From contig NZ_JAIVFN010000028.1 of NCBI RefSeq assembly GCF_030015065.1, positions 1 through 40,315 of the forward strand: a DNA stretch of 40,315 nucleotides. Reading direction: 5' to 3'. Below, in pieces: positions 1 through 15,553 of this stretch (position 1 is its first letter; each line of letters starts with the position of its first letter). The notes beneath the pieces are model-generated. The model was not told where the DNA came from and searched no databases. It saw only the letters and a program-made list of their open reading frames with translations. The stretch is from Xanthobacter autotrophicus (GTDB lineage: Bacteria; Pseudomonadota; Alphaproteobacteria; Rhizobiales; Xanthobacteraceae). The position numbers and the translations under genes were made by a program.

Positions 1-126
1 GGCGACAACGTGTCCATGGACGTGGCGCTGATCGTTCCGATCGCCATGGAAGAGAAGCTGCGCTTCGCCATCCGCGAGGGTGGCCGCACGGTGGGCGCCG
101 GCGTCGTCGCCTCCATCATCGAGTGA
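1..126 (+). CDS. tuf: Elongation factor Tu, C-terminal end (partial)
   Basis: Only the last 41 codons and the TGA stop lie inside the window; the gene begins upstream. The visible residues are the end of EF-Tu domain 3, with the characteristic [16 protein letters not shown] motif and the IIE ending. EF-Tu is the GTPase that delivers aminoacyl-tRNA to the ribosomal A site. A strong intrinsic terminator follows 40 bases after the stop, so this tuf copy ends its transcription unit here. tuf followed by tRNA-Trp, secE and nusG is a common proteobacterial order. Identity is very secure from the motif. Whether it is one of two tuf copies cannot be told. Confidence 0.97.
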   Translation, partial: GDNVSMDVALIVPIAMEEKLRFAIREGGRTVGAGVVASIIE

Positions 127-165
127 TTCATGGCGTGGACGAAGCGTCCACGGCCTGAGGACAGG

Positions 166-195
166 AGAGCGGCGCCCCCGGCGCCGCTCTTTTTG
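166..195 (+). terminator. Rho-independent terminator of tuf
   Basis: An 11-bp perfect GC-rich stem (166-176 with 180-190) closes on a three-base CCC loop and runs straight into TTTTT. It sits 40 bases downstream of the tuf stop. Confidence 0.9.
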
Positions 196-207
196 TTTGG
201 CTCGGCT

Positions 208-518
208 GTGGGCTGGCGGTGCATTTTCCTTCTTGCTTCGGTGCTTGCCGCCCTGTCTGGGGCAAGGGCAAAGGAGGCATGCCCCGAGCGCCCGCCGTGC
301 CAGGGCTGCGGCTGCAAGGGCGGTCCCGGTTATCGTGGGCCGGACGGCCGCTGTGTCGGCTTCAAGAGCCTCGCCAAGGTGTGCGGCGAGCCGCCCGACA
401 GCCGTTGCGTCTTTGAGAATGCGCCGGCGCTGGCGTCAACCGCGACTGCGCTCTCGATCCTGGCGCGCCGCCCGACGCTGGCGCGATCAAGCCAGGCGCG
501 ACCGACTCTGGCGACTGA
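208..518 (+). pseudogene. Small secreted Cys-rich protein, frameshifted
   Basis: From GTG 208 the frame gives a good Sec signal peptide (hydrophobic [15 protein letters not shown]), then a Cys-rich stretch containing [35 protein letters not shown] and RCVFENAP. At about 424-430 this frame stops making sense and would run on into the tRNA gene. Shifting by one base (ggc at 426-428) continues sensibly as [19 protein letters not shown] and ends at TGA 516-518. Joining the two frames gives about 103 residues with ten cysteines in the mature part. One missing G in the run at 426-427 would explain it. There is no slippery heptamer, so a mutation or a sequencing error is more likely than programmed frameshifting. 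I recall similar small secreted proteins in Rhizobiales but cannot name the family. The start is uncertain: ATG 130 is in frame but lies upstream of the terminator. Confidence 0.55.
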
Positions 519-741
519 CGCCGCCGGCGCAGGTCGCGTCCCTGCCACTGGGGACAGGTGGGCGTTGCGCTCCCTCTCCCCCTTTACAGCCGCCGCGCAT
601 CCAACTAAACACACGCGTCCGATGCGCTGGGTCACTCCCCGGCGCGGCGGAGTCTACCCTCGAGGCCGGCGGGCCATTGCTCGCGCTTCGAGGTGCCGGC
701 CTGATGCCGGGGCAATGCCTTCCAGCGGCGCCTCAGGCTAT

Positions 742-818
742 AGGAGTGTAGCTCAACTGGTTAGAGCACCGGTCTCCAAAACCGGGGGTTGGGGGTTCGA
801 GTCCCTCCACTCCTGCCA
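742..818 (+). tRNA. trpT: tRNA-Trp (anticodon CCA)
   Basis: A full cloverleaf can be drawn: acceptor stem 742-748 with 808-814, discriminator G815, encoded CCA at 816-818, D-arm with AGCTCAACTGGTTAGAGC, and anticodon stem 769-773 with 781-785. The seven-base loop CTCCAAA carries CCA at 776-778, which reads UGG (Trp). The T-arm holds the usual GGTTCGAGTCC. It lies between tuf and secE. No promoter was convincingly identified upstream, and no terminator separates it from secE, so co-transcription with secE-nusG is possible. Confidence 0.97.
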
Positions 819-1042
819 CTTCCGAGAGGGGCGGCAGGCACGCAGAGACGGCGGCACGGGGCGCGGCGGCGCAGCCCCAACCCCGCCCGGATGATTCCGT
901 AGCAACGTCTCGCAAGAGCCGGCGCCGGCGGATCGGAGTATTCTTGAGGCGGCGTTGGTGCCGCGACACTAAGGTGGCGGTCACCGGAGCGGCCCATGGG
1001 GCGTCCGGAAAAGGCGGCCGGGAACGATTGGCGAAGAGCGCT

Positions 1043-1240
1043 ATGGCGAAGAACAGTCCTGTCGAGTTCTTTCAGCAGGTCCGCGCCGAAACGGCGAAGG
1101 TCACCTGGCCGACCCGGCGCGAGACGCTCATCACCACCGCCATGGTGTTCGTGATGGTCTTCCTCGCCTCCATCTTCTTCCTCATCGTCGACCAGATCAT
1201 CCGGTTCGGCGTGTCCACCCTCCTGACCCTCGGGCACTGA
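1043..1240 (+). CDS. secE: Preprotein translocase subunit SecE
   Basis: This 65-residue protein has the usual short bacterial SecE form: an amphipathic N-terminal helix with the signature VRAETAKVTWPTRRETL (about residues 11-27), then a single membrane segment (MVFVMVFLASIFFLIVDQII). SecE clamps SecY in the SecYEG channel of the inner membrane. ATG 1043 is chosen because it places the conserved region at the normal distance from the N-terminus; the in-frame ATG 944 would add about 33 unrelated residues. A weak GAAGAG ribosome site lies upstream. nusG follows after 22 bases, the standard secE-nusG pair. Confidence 0.95.
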   Translation: MAKNSPVEFFQQVRAETAKVTWPTRRETLITTAMVFVMVFLASIFFLIVDQIIRFGVSTLLTLGH

Positions 1241-1262
1241 GCGGGAAGGACAGGAGGCAGAT

Positions 1263-1793
1263 ATGGCAAAGCGCTGGTACATCGTTCACGCTTATTCCAA
1301 CTTCGAGAAGAAGGTGGCCGATTCCATCCGCGAGCAGGCGGAGCAGCGCGGGCTCACCGACCTGTTCGAGCAGATCCTCGTGCCCACCGAGAAGGTGGTG
1401 GAGGTGCGCCGCGGCCGGAAGGTGGATGCCGAGCGCAAGTTCTTCCCCGGCTACGTGCTGGTGAAGATGGACCTCACCGACGAGGCGTTCCATCTCATCA
1501 AGAACACGCCGAAGGTCACCGGCTTCCTGGGCGCCGACAACAAGCCCATGCCCATCTCCGAGGCCGAGGCCATGCGCATCCTGCAGCAGGTGCAGGAAGG
1601 CATCGAGCGGCCCAAGCCCTCCATCTCGTTCGAGGTGGGCGAGACGGTGAAGGTGGCGGATGGCCCCTTCGCCTCGTTCAACGGCATCGTGGAAGAGGTG
1701 GACGAGAGCCGCTCGCGCGTGAAGGTGGCGGTGTCCATCTTCGGCCGCGCGACGCCGGTGGAACTGGAATTCGGTCAGGTCGAGAAGGTCTGA
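1263..1793 (+). CDS. nusG: Transcription termination/antitermination factor NusG
   Basis: This 176-residue protein has the family's full length. The N-terminal NGN domain starts with MAKRWYIVHAYSNFEKKVA and carries the hydrophobic FFPGYVLVKMDL segment that docks on the RNAP beta-prime clamp. The C-terminal KOW domain (about residues 122-176) contains VADGPFASFNGIVEEVDE and ends VELEFGQVEKV. NusG suppresses pausing, helps Rho and couples RNAP to the ribosome. A strong AGGAGG (1252-1257) precedes the ATG. It probably shares a transcript with secE; rplK follows after a 166-base leader. Confidence 0.97.
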   Translation: MAKRWYIVHAYSNFEKKVADSIREQAEQRGLTDLFEQILVPTEKVVEVRRGRKVDAERKFFPGYVLVKMDLTDEAFHLIKNTPKVTGFLGADNKPMPISEAEAMRILQQVQEGIERPKPSISFEVGETVKVADGPFASFNGIVEEVDESRSRVKVAVSIFGRATPVELEFGQVEKV

Positions 1794-1860
1794 CCGGAAC
1801 GGGCGGCGTTCGCGCTGCCTGACGTGGGTGTCGTGCCATGGGGCCGGCGCCGGCGTGGGA

Positions 1861-1945
1861 GGGGAGGGAGCGTCTCGCCAAGCGCTCCCATGACCCGCAC
1901 CACGCAATCCCGCCCGCAAGCCCCCGAGGGGGTGCGCGGCGCATT
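1861..1945 (+). promoter_or_regulatory. Structured leader upstream of rplK (possible L1 autoregulatory site)
   Basis: The 166-base gap between nusG and rplK holds a 7-bp stem (1866-1872 with 1883-1889, ten-base loop) and a compact C5/G5 hairpin at 1921-1932. In enterobacteria ribosomal protein L1 represses rplK-rplA by binding the leader RNA in this place. That the hairpins here do the same is inference; I did not align them to a known L1 site. Confidence 0.3.
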
Positions 1946-1959
1946 CTGGGAGTTGTGCA

Positions 1960-2409
1960 ATGGCGAAGAAGATTACGGGTTACGTCAAGCTGCAGGTGCC
2001 CGCCGGCAGCGCCAATCCGGCCCCGCCGATTGGTCCCGCGCTCGGTCAGCGCGGTCTCAACATCATGGAATTCTGCAAGGCGTTCAACGCCCAGACCGCC
2101 CAGATGGAAAAGGGCATGCCCATCCCGGTGGTGATCACCGCCTACCAGGATCGCTCCTTCACCTTCGAGCTGAAGACCCCGCCGGTCTCCTACTTCCTGA
2201 AGAAGGCCGCCGGCCTCGACACCAAGAAGAAGCCCGGCACCGGCTCCAAGACGCCCGGCAAGGGCAGCTTCGTCGGCAAGGTCACGCGCGCCCAGCTCGC
2301 GGAGATCGCCGAGAAGAAGATGAAGGATCTGAACTGCGACACCGTCGAGGCCGCCGTCCAGATGATCGAAGGTTCGGCCCGCTCCATGGGCCTGCAGGTT
2401 CAGGGGTGA
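1960..2409 (+). CDS. rplK: 50S ribosomal protein L11
   Basis: This 149-residue protein matches L11 throughout. The N-terminal domain shows [20 protein letters not shown] and the C-terminal rRNA-binding domain ends [12 protein letters not shown]11 binds the GTPase-associated centre of 23S rRNA with the L10-L12 stalk. The start [12 protein letters not shown] is standard and has GGGAG upstream. rplA starts five bases after the stop, so the two genes are translationally linked. Confidence 0.98.
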   Translation: MAKKITGYVKLQVPAGSANPAPPIGPALGQRGLNIMEFCKAFNAQTAQMEKGMPIPVVITAYQDRSFTFELKTPPVSYFLKKAAGLDTKKKPGTGSKTPGKGSFVGKVTRAQLAEIAEKKMKDLNCDTVEAAVQMIEGSARSMGLQVQG

Positions 2410-2414
2410 GCGCC

Positions 2415-3113
2415 ATGGCGAAGCAAGGCAAGCGCATCCGCGCCGTCAACGAGGGCATTGACCGCGTCAAGCTCTATTCCCTCGACGAGGCCCTGGCGCT
2501 CCTGAAGGAGCGCACCACCGCCAAGTTCGACGAGACCATCGAGGTCGCGCTGAACCTCGGCGTCGATCCCCGCCATGCGGACCAGATGGTGCGCGGCGTG
2601 TGCAACCTGCCCAACGGCTCGGGCCGGACCGTGCGCGTGGCGGTGTTCGCCCGCGGCGCCAAGGCTGACGAGGCCAAGGCGGCTGGCGCCGACATCGTGG
2701 GCGCCGAGGACCTCCTGGAGACCATCCAGGGCGGCACCATCGAGTTCGATCGCTGCATCGCGACCCCGGACCTGATGCCGCTGGTCGGCCGGCTCGGCAA
2801 GGTGCTCGGCCCGCGCGGCCTGATGCCGAACCCGAAGGTCGGCACCGTGACCATGGACGTGAAGGGCGCCGTCGCCGCCGCCAAGGGTGGCGCCGTGGAG
2901 TTCCGCGTCGAGAAGGCCGGCATCATCCATGGCGGCATCGGCAAGGCCTCGTTCCCCGCCGACAAGCTGGCCGAGAACATCCGCGCCTTCGTGGACGCGG
3001 TGGTGAAGGCCAAGCCGACCGGCGCCAAGGGCACCTACCTGCAGCGCGTGGCGGTGTCCTCCACCATGGGCCCGGGCATCAAGGTGGAGCCGACGACCGT
3101 CCTGACCGCCTGA
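2415..3113 (+). CDS. rplA: 50S ribosomal protein L1
   Basis: This 232-residue protein has normal L1 length. It carries the L1 signature around [18 protein letters not shown] and the C-terminal [13 protein letters not shown]1 forms the mobile stalk that handles deacylated tRNA at the E site and is the classical autorepressor of rplKA. The start [16 protein letters not shown] at 2415 follows rplK by five bases. A strong terminator follows, so rplKA is separated from rplJL. Confidence 0.98.
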   Translation: MAKQGKRIRAVNEGIDRVKLYSLDEALALLKERTTAKFDETIEVALNLGVDPRHADQMVRGVCNLPNGSGRTVRVAVFARGAKADEAKAAGADIVGAEDLLETIQGGTIEFDRCIATPDLMPLVGRLGKVLGPRGLMPNPKVGTVTMDVKGAVAAAKGGAVEFRVEKAGIIHGGIGKASFPADKLAENIRAFVDAVVKAKPTGAKGTYLQRVAVSSTMGPGIKVEPTTVLTA

Positions 3114-3139
3114 GCGTGTCGGGGTTGCGCTGAAATCGA

Positions 3140-3170
3140 AGGAGGCTGCCGCCCGGCAGCCTCCTTTTTC
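3140..3170 (+). terminator. Rho-independent terminator of rplKA
   Basis: An 11-bp perfect stem (3140-3150 with 3155-3165) with a GCCC loop runs into five T. It shows that transcription from nusG/rplK is meant to stop before the stalk genes. Confidence 0.9.
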
Positions 3171-3240
3171 TTTACGACCCGCCCCGCGTGCCGTTCCCGG
3201 TCGGGTTTTCAGGCAAGGCCCGCCGTGGTCCCGGGCGAGC

Positions 3241-3265
3241 AAAAGCCCGGCGCAGGGCCGGGCTT
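3241..3265 (-). terminator. Terminator of the outer-membrane protein gene
   Basis: A 9-bp stem (3243-3251 with 3257-3265) is followed on the minus strand by a T-run (AAAA at 3241-3244 on the plus strand). It lies 22 bases beyond the stop of the minus-strand gene and faces the rplA terminator. Confidence 0.75.
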
Positions 3266-3286
3266 GAGATCGGTGCCCAAAGCGGC

Positions 3287-4066
3287 TCAGAACTTGTAGT
3301 TGACCCCGCCGCGCAGGATGCTGCCGGCGGTCGCGGCCACGCCCGTCAGCGAGGAACTGACGCCATAGTCGTAGGATGCGCTCGTGCGGGCATCGCCGAA
3401 ATCGTAGTAGAGATATTCGGTCTTCAGCGTCCAATGGTCGGTGAAGGCATATTCGGCTCCGGCGCCCAGCGCGTAGCCGAGCTTCGCCTCGTCGCTGTCG
3501 GCCATGGCGAGGGGCGGGCGCCCCTCCGGCGCGTTGATGGTGAAGGAGGCGGACGGGTTGCCGAAGGCGACGCCCGCGGTCACGTAGGCGAGCAGGCGCT
3601 CCACGGGCGTGAAGCCGGCACGGGCGCGCACCGTGCCGAAATAGTCCATGGACCGTCGCGTTACGGTGGCAAACGGCACGTAGCTGGGCAGATCCGTATA
3701 GGTGAAGGCGGTGCGTGTGCCGTAGTCCAGCCAGTTCAGATCGGCCTCCACGCCGAACACCGTGCGTCCGGTCTGGTAGTTGAAGCCGACCTGGCCGCCA
3801 ATGGTGAAGCCGTCCCCCTGGCTCACGCCCGTGGCCGGGAAGGCGCCCGCGACAAGGGCGCCGCCGAAACCGCCGCTGCCGCCATCCGTCGCCTTGAAGC
3901 TGTAGCCGCCGTCAGACCAAGCATAGCCGGCATTGGTGCCGATATAGAAGCCGGTCCAGCTGAAGACGGGAGGCGGCGGCGCCGGCACCTTCACCGCGAG
4001 GTCGGCTGCCAATGCAGGAAGTGGAGCAAGGAACGCTGTGGCGAGCAGCAACGCCCGGAAAATCAT
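3287..4066 (-). CDS. Outer-membrane beta-barrel protein, Omp25/RopB-like
   Basis: The 259-residue product has a clear signal peptide (FRALLLATAFLAPLPALA then AADLAV), a proline-rich linker (PAPPPPVFSW) and the motif WTGFYIGTNAGYAWSD, typical of the small surface barrels of Rhizobiales (Omp25, Omp31, RopB). Alternating beta-strand patterns follow, with VGFNYQTGRTVFGVEADLNW and a YALGAGAEYAFTDHWTLKTEYLYYDFG region. It ends in phenylalanine (GGVNYKF), as expected for insertion by the BAM machinery. Its likely role is an abundant structural or porin-like surface protein; no substrate can be inferred. It is transcribed against the ribosomal genes and sits inside what is usually an uninterrupted rplKAJL cluster. 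Confidence 0.88.
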   Translation of the reverse strand: MIFRALLLATAFLAPLPALAADLAVKVPAPPPPVFSWTGFYIGTNAGYAWSDGGYSFKATDGGSGGFGGALVAGAFPATGVSQGDGFTIGGQVGFNYQTGRTVFGVEADLNWLDYGTRTAFTYTDLPSYVPFATVTRRSMDYFGTVRARAGFTPVERLLAYVTAGVAFGNPSASFTINAPEGRPPLAMADSDEAKLGYALGAGAEYAFTDHWTLKTEYLYYDFGDARTSASYDYGVSSSLTGVAATAGSILRGGVNYKF

Positions 4067-4335
4067 GAAACGCCCCCGCGTCCATACTCAGCTTTCAGGA
4101 TACGCTAACGCTTTGGTAATGCTGTAGCGGTCGTGCAACAGGCCTTACCTAAAGTCGCGGCCGCGTCGCGGGGTGGGCCCTGATTTTGCCCTTTCTGGTG
4201 TCCGGAAGGCCGGGATAGCTGCGCGGCCACCCGATGTTTGCGGTGCAACAGGGCAGGCGCAGTGCCCGCCGGTCCTCCAAGGTTGCGAAATCCTTAAGCT
4301 GACAAGCGCTCCCGTCAAAGCAGGACTGCGAACAT

Positions 4336-4371
4336 AAAGGTTCTTGAATGCCGCAACGCGGCATAACCTTT
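4336..4371 (+). other. Bulged hairpin in the DUF1127 gene leader
   Basis: Two nested inverted repeats: AAAGGTT (4336-4342) pairs with AACCTTT (4365-4371), and ATGCCGC (4348-4354) pairs with GCGGCAT (4358-4364) around an AAC loop, leaving a five-base one-sided bulge (4343-4347). It ends 77 bases before the chosen start codon and has no T-run, so it is not a simple terminator. It could be an RNA switch, an sRNA-pairing site or an operator. The rest of the 382-base gap (4067-4448) must hold the divergent promoters, but I see no convincing -35/-10 pair there; the ten-mer gtgcaacagg occurs twice (4133, 4243). Confidence 0.45.
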
Positions 4372-4448
4372 CCATGAATGCTGTGTTGCAGCTATTGCCT
4401 GGCAGCTATCGCCCGGCAGCTCTTACGCAGGTCGGAAGGAGAAAGAGG

Positions 4449-4691
4449 ATGTTCGCACTCCAGGCCCTGTGGGTCGCCCTTCGCGGTTTCTTTGCCGGTG
4501 AGGTTCTGCGGCGCCGCGTGAGCGATGAGCTTGCCTCGCTCAGCGACCGGGAACTGTCCGACATGGGCGTCAGCCGCTCCGATATCCGCCGCCTGGCCCG
4601 GGAAGCGGCTGCCGAAGCTGTCGTGCTTCCTGCCGAGATTGAGCCTGCGAGCCGTCCGGCACCGCTTTCGGGTTCCGTTCGCACCGCTTGA
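4449..4691 (+). CDS. DUF1127 small protein
   Basis: The 80-residue product carries the arginine-rich DUF1127 helix-turn-helix-like motif: RRRVSDELASLSDRELSDMG then VSRSDIRRLAREA, residues about 19-53. Such small basic proteins are frequent in Rhizobiales; some have been linked to phosphate or carbon metabolism and RNA turnover, but no function can be assigned here. ATG 4449 is preferred because AAGGAG lies eight bases upstream; ATG 4374 and TTG 4344 are in-frame but fall in or beside the leader hairpin. The C-terminal tail (about 25 residues, Ala/Pro-rich) is longer than in minimal members. Confidence 0.8.
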   Translation: MFALQALWVALRGFFAGEVLRRRVSDELASLSDRELSDMGVSRSDIRRLAREAAAEAVVLPAEIEPASRPAPLSGSVRTA

Positions 4692-4748
4692 TAACACGGC
4701 GCTTTCACCTCGCCTCGTGCCGCCTCATGCAAAAAGTGCGCAAAGGGC

Positions 4749-4777
4749 GTGACAAGAGGGGGCTGACCCTATATATG
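4749..4777 (+). promoter_or_regulatory. Candidate promoter for rplJ-rplL
   Basis: GTGACA (4749-4754) and TATATG (4772-4777) are separated by 17 bases, a reasonable sigma-70-type pair within an otherwise GC-rich stretch. It lies 538 bases before rplJ, which would give a very long leader. It is also right after the DUF1127 gene. Confidence 0.35.
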
Positions 4778-4785
4778 GGCTGTTT

Positions 4786-5315
4786 CCGGGCGGTCAGCCG
4801 CCCGGTGCAGGTATAGAAGCTTTCGCCCTTGACGGGGTGAAAGGGCTGGGAGGGTTCGCCCGCCCGGCCTTATCGTCTGTCAGACAACCGCATTGAGGGC
4901 CTCTCGGCCGTCGCTGTCGGAAGACTGGCCGGCGAGAGTCCTGTCCGAGACTGCCGGCGCCCTGATGTTCGCTCAATTCGGCGTGCGATCAAGGCTTAAT
5001 TCTCGCACCCGCCTCGCCGAGGCGGGCTCCGGAGAGCCAGCATAGACGGGGAAGACCGGAATTTTGCCGCCGTGGGCCGCATGTCGCCGAGACTGCGTTC
5101 CGCGGGGATGAAGATCGGTTCGGAACCAGCGCCTTGCGCTCCGCGACACGGTTTCCGTGCTCCGGATCTAAGGGGGACAGGGCATGAGAGCGTCGCGCAT
5201 CGCGGCCTTCATGTCGCTTTCGGCAGGTTGGTCGCGGCACGCGGCAAGGCGCAACCGGCGGTATCCGGAGCCCTTCGGGGTGATGGGTCCGCCACAGGCT
5301 TAAAGAGAGCCAGAC
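4786..5315 (+). promoter_or_regulatory. Long structured leader of rplJL (L10-leader candidate)
   Basis: This 530-base stretch has no credible gene. It contains several strong hairpins: an 8-bp perfect stem with a TCAG loop (4786-4805), right where a transcript from the candidate promoter would start; an imperfect CTCTCGGCC...GGCCGGCGAGAG stem (about 4899-4937); and a 7-bp stem with a five-base loop (5008-5026). In many bacteria L10(L12)4 represses rplJL by binding a kinked leader RNA directly upstream of rplJ. The position fits, but I could not match the conserved kink-turn core by eye. Short open frames here look like chance in GC-rich DNA. Confidence 0.4.
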
Positions 5316-5834
5316 GTGGATCGAGCGCAAAAACAAGAGCTCGTCACGACGCTCACGGATGTGTTCAAGAGCACCTCCGTCGTCGTGGTCGCCCACTATT
5401 CCGGCCTCACCGTTGCCCAGATGTCGCGCTTGCGCCGGCAGATGAAGGAGAACGGTGCGACCGTAAAGGTGGCCAAGAACCGCCTCGCCAAGATCGCTCT
5501 GGAAGGCTCCGACGTCGCCCATGTGGCGTCCCTTCTGAAGGGACCGACCCTGATCGCCTATTCCAGCGATCCGGTGGCGGCGCCGAAGGTTGCCGTCGAA
5601 TTCGCCAAGACGAATGACAAGTTCGTGATCCTTGGCGGAGCGATGGGCACGACGGCCCTCAATGTGGACGGGGTGAAGGCGCTTGCCACCCTTCCGTCCC
5701 TGGACGAACTGCGTGCAAAGCTCGTCGGCCTCATCCAGGCCCCGGCGACCAAGATCGCGCAGCTCACCACCGCGCCGGCAGCCAAGCTGGCCCGCGTGTT
5801 TGGGGCCTATGCCAAGCAGGACGAAGCGGCGTGA
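5316..5834 (+). CDS. rplJ: 50S ribosomal protein L10
   Basis: The 172-residue product is a standard L10. The N-terminal domain binds 23S rRNA and L11 ([20 protein letters not shown], then [15 protein letters not shown]), and the C-terminal helix (about residues 135-172) holds the L12 dimers. The start is GTG ([10 protein letters not shown]...), usual for this gene in Rhizobiales, with AAAGAGAG upstream. rplL follows 81 bases later. L10 with L12 is the expected autorepressor of this transcript. Confidence 0.97.
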   Translation: MDRAQKQELVTTLTDVFKSTSVVVVAHYSGLTVAQMSRLRRQMKENGATVKVAKNRLAKIALEGSDVAHVASLLKGPTLIAYSSDPVAAPKVAVEFAKTNDKFVILGGAMGTTALNVDGVKALATLPSLDELRAKLVGLIQAPATKIAQLTTAPAAKLARVFGAYAKQDEAA

Positions 5835-5915
5835 GGCGTTGGCCGCAGGATCACACCATTCGGCGGCCCGATCTCGCAAATCCAAAATCCGAACCTATCT
5901 TAAGGACGTATTCCC

Positions 5916-6290
<375 letters not shown>

Positions 6291-6302
6291 GCTTTTGACG
6301 TT

Positions 6303-6331
6303 CGGGTCCCGGCTTCGGCCGGGATCCGTTT
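6303..6331 (+). terminator. Attenuator-type hairpin between rplL and rpoB
   Basis: An 11-bp stem (6303-6313 with 6318-6328, one G-U pair) is capped by a UUCG tetraloop and followed by only three T. The strong stem with a short T-run suggests partial termination. This would keep stalk proteins above RNA polymerase in amount, as the rplL-rpoB attenuator does in E. coli. Confidence 0.55.
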
Positions 6332-6375
6332 CATAGCGCCGCGCGGGTTCGCCCGCGCCGGCGTCTCACGGGAGA

Positions 6376-6432
6376 GACGGTTCTCCCGGCAGCCAATGCG
6401 GGCCAGGGTCCGGGGCTGCCGGGAGAGCCGTC
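6376..6432 (+). other. Long 19-bp hairpin upstream of rpoB (RNase III-site candidate)
   Basis: Bases 6376-6394 pair with 6414-6432 without a break (18 Watson-Crick pairs and one G-U) around a 19-base loop. In E. coli the rplL-rpoB spacer is cut by RNase III in a comparable hairpin. This stem is long enough for RNase III, but processing here is inference. No T-run follows. Confidence 0.55.
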
Positions 6433-6577
6433 ATGGTGCTGGAAGGGGATGGCGTTTCGCCCGCAACCCTGAAGGCTCTGACGGTGCATGAGGTTCCGGT
6501 GCCGGCGCGGCGAGCCCCTGTCTCTTCGGAGGCGAAGGGGTGCCGGCCCGAGGGGACCAGGACGGACGAGGATCGAG

Positions 6578-10654
<4,077 letters not shown>

Positions 10655-10713
10655 CGGGATTGCCCGGCGCGAGGTGCTTCTCCGCCGCCCCGTCTTCCGC
10701 GTCATGCGGACCG

Positions 10714-10738
10714 CCTGACCGGCGTTCGGCCGGTCAGG
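10714..10738 (+). other. Intercistronic hairpin between rpoB and rpoC
   Basis: A 10-bp perfect stem (10714-10723 with 10729-10738) with a GTTCG loop. There is no T-run, so read-through into rpoC is expected; it may act in mRNA stability or processing. Confidence 0.5.
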
Positions 10739-10776
10739 ATCGAAGATAAAGGCCCACTTCGTTTGGGAGCCAGCTC

Positions 10777-14961
<4,185 letters not shown>

Positions 14962-14990
14962 CCACCGGGCCGATCGCCGTGGAAAAACGA

Positions 14991-15019
14991 AAGGCCGCCT
15001 CCGGGCGGCCTTTTCTTTT
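14991..15019. terminator. Terminator between rpoC and the ureido operon
   Basis: A 9-bp stem (14991-14999 with 15004-15012) is followed by TTTTCTTTT on the plus strand. On the minus strand it is followed by TTTCGTTTTT, so it could stop transcription from both sides: rpoBC and the convergent minus-strand operon ending at 15,042. Confidence 0.85.
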
Positions 15020-15041
15020 GGTGCGCGGGGAAGGTGAGGCG

Positions 15042-15530
15042 CTACAGCGCGACGGCGAAGGGGCTGATGTCGGCGAAGTCCTCGTCGTCGGGGCCGAAGT
15101 CGCGCCACATGAAGATGGCGAAGGGGGCGGGCTCGTCGAGCACGGTGAGCGGGGCATGCCACATGCCGGGCTTCAGGGTGATGCCCTCGCCGGGGGCGGG
15201 CAGGAAGGCCACCGCCGAGGCAAGGTCCGGCGATCCGTCGGCGGCATCGGGCACCACCACCACCAGCCAGCGGGTCGTCGCCATGGGCAGGAAGCTCTGC
15301 GACGTGAGGCGGTGCCGCTCTATGATGGAGACCGGCACAGGCCGTGCCAGGCTGGGCGCAGCGAGGATGAGGGAGAGGCTCGCCGGCGTCTGCGGCTTGA
15401 GGCTCGCCAGCGCGCTGTCGAAAGAGGTGCGCGTGCCCACGTCCTGCGGCACGCGCAGCACGTCGCCGAAGGGTGCGAAGCCTTCCGCGGTCAGCGGGCG
15501 GGCGAGCAGGGGCGTGGCTGCCTTGCTCAT
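15042..15530 (-). CDS. allA: Ureidoglycolate lyase (AllA family)
   Basis: The 162-residue product resembles AllA (ureidoglycolate lyase, EC 4.3.2.3), a cupin-like enzyme releasing urea and glyoxylate from ureidoglycolate in purine/allantoin breakdown. Family landmarks are ERHRLTSQSFLPM (about residues 78-90), a VVVVPDAADGSPDL strand and turn, and GITLKPGMWHAPLTVLD with the active-site histidine region. ATG 15530 has GTGAGGGG upstream; a GTG at 15557 would overlap the upstream stop but adds unrelated residues. It is the last gene of the minus-strand operon, 23 bases after the amidohydrolase. The real substrate could be another ureido acid; assignment to the family is firmer than to the reaction. 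Confidence 0.85.
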   Translation of the reverse strand: MSKAATPLLARPLTAEGFAPFGDVLRVPQDVGTRTSFDSALASLKPQTPASLSLILAAPSLARPVPVSIIERHRLTSQSFLPMATTRWLVVVVPDAADGSPDLASAVAFLPAPGEGITLKPGMWHAPLTVLDEPAPFAIFMWRDFGPDDEDFADISPFAVAL

Positions 15531-15553
15531 CGAAGGCCCCTCACGGTTGTTCC

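Noticed and set aside
742-818. tRNA-Trp as a genomic-island attachment site
   Set aside because: No integrase gene, and no duplicated tRNA end was seen downstream; secE-nusG follow in the normal order.
944-972. TTGAGG and CACTAA as a secE promoter
   Set aside because: The spacing is 17 bp, but the -10 matches the consensus at only two of six bases.
4133-4252. Ten-base direct repeat gtgcaacagg, twice in the omp-DUF1127 gap
   Set aside because: The copies are 110 bp apart with no further symmetry; too weak to call an operator.
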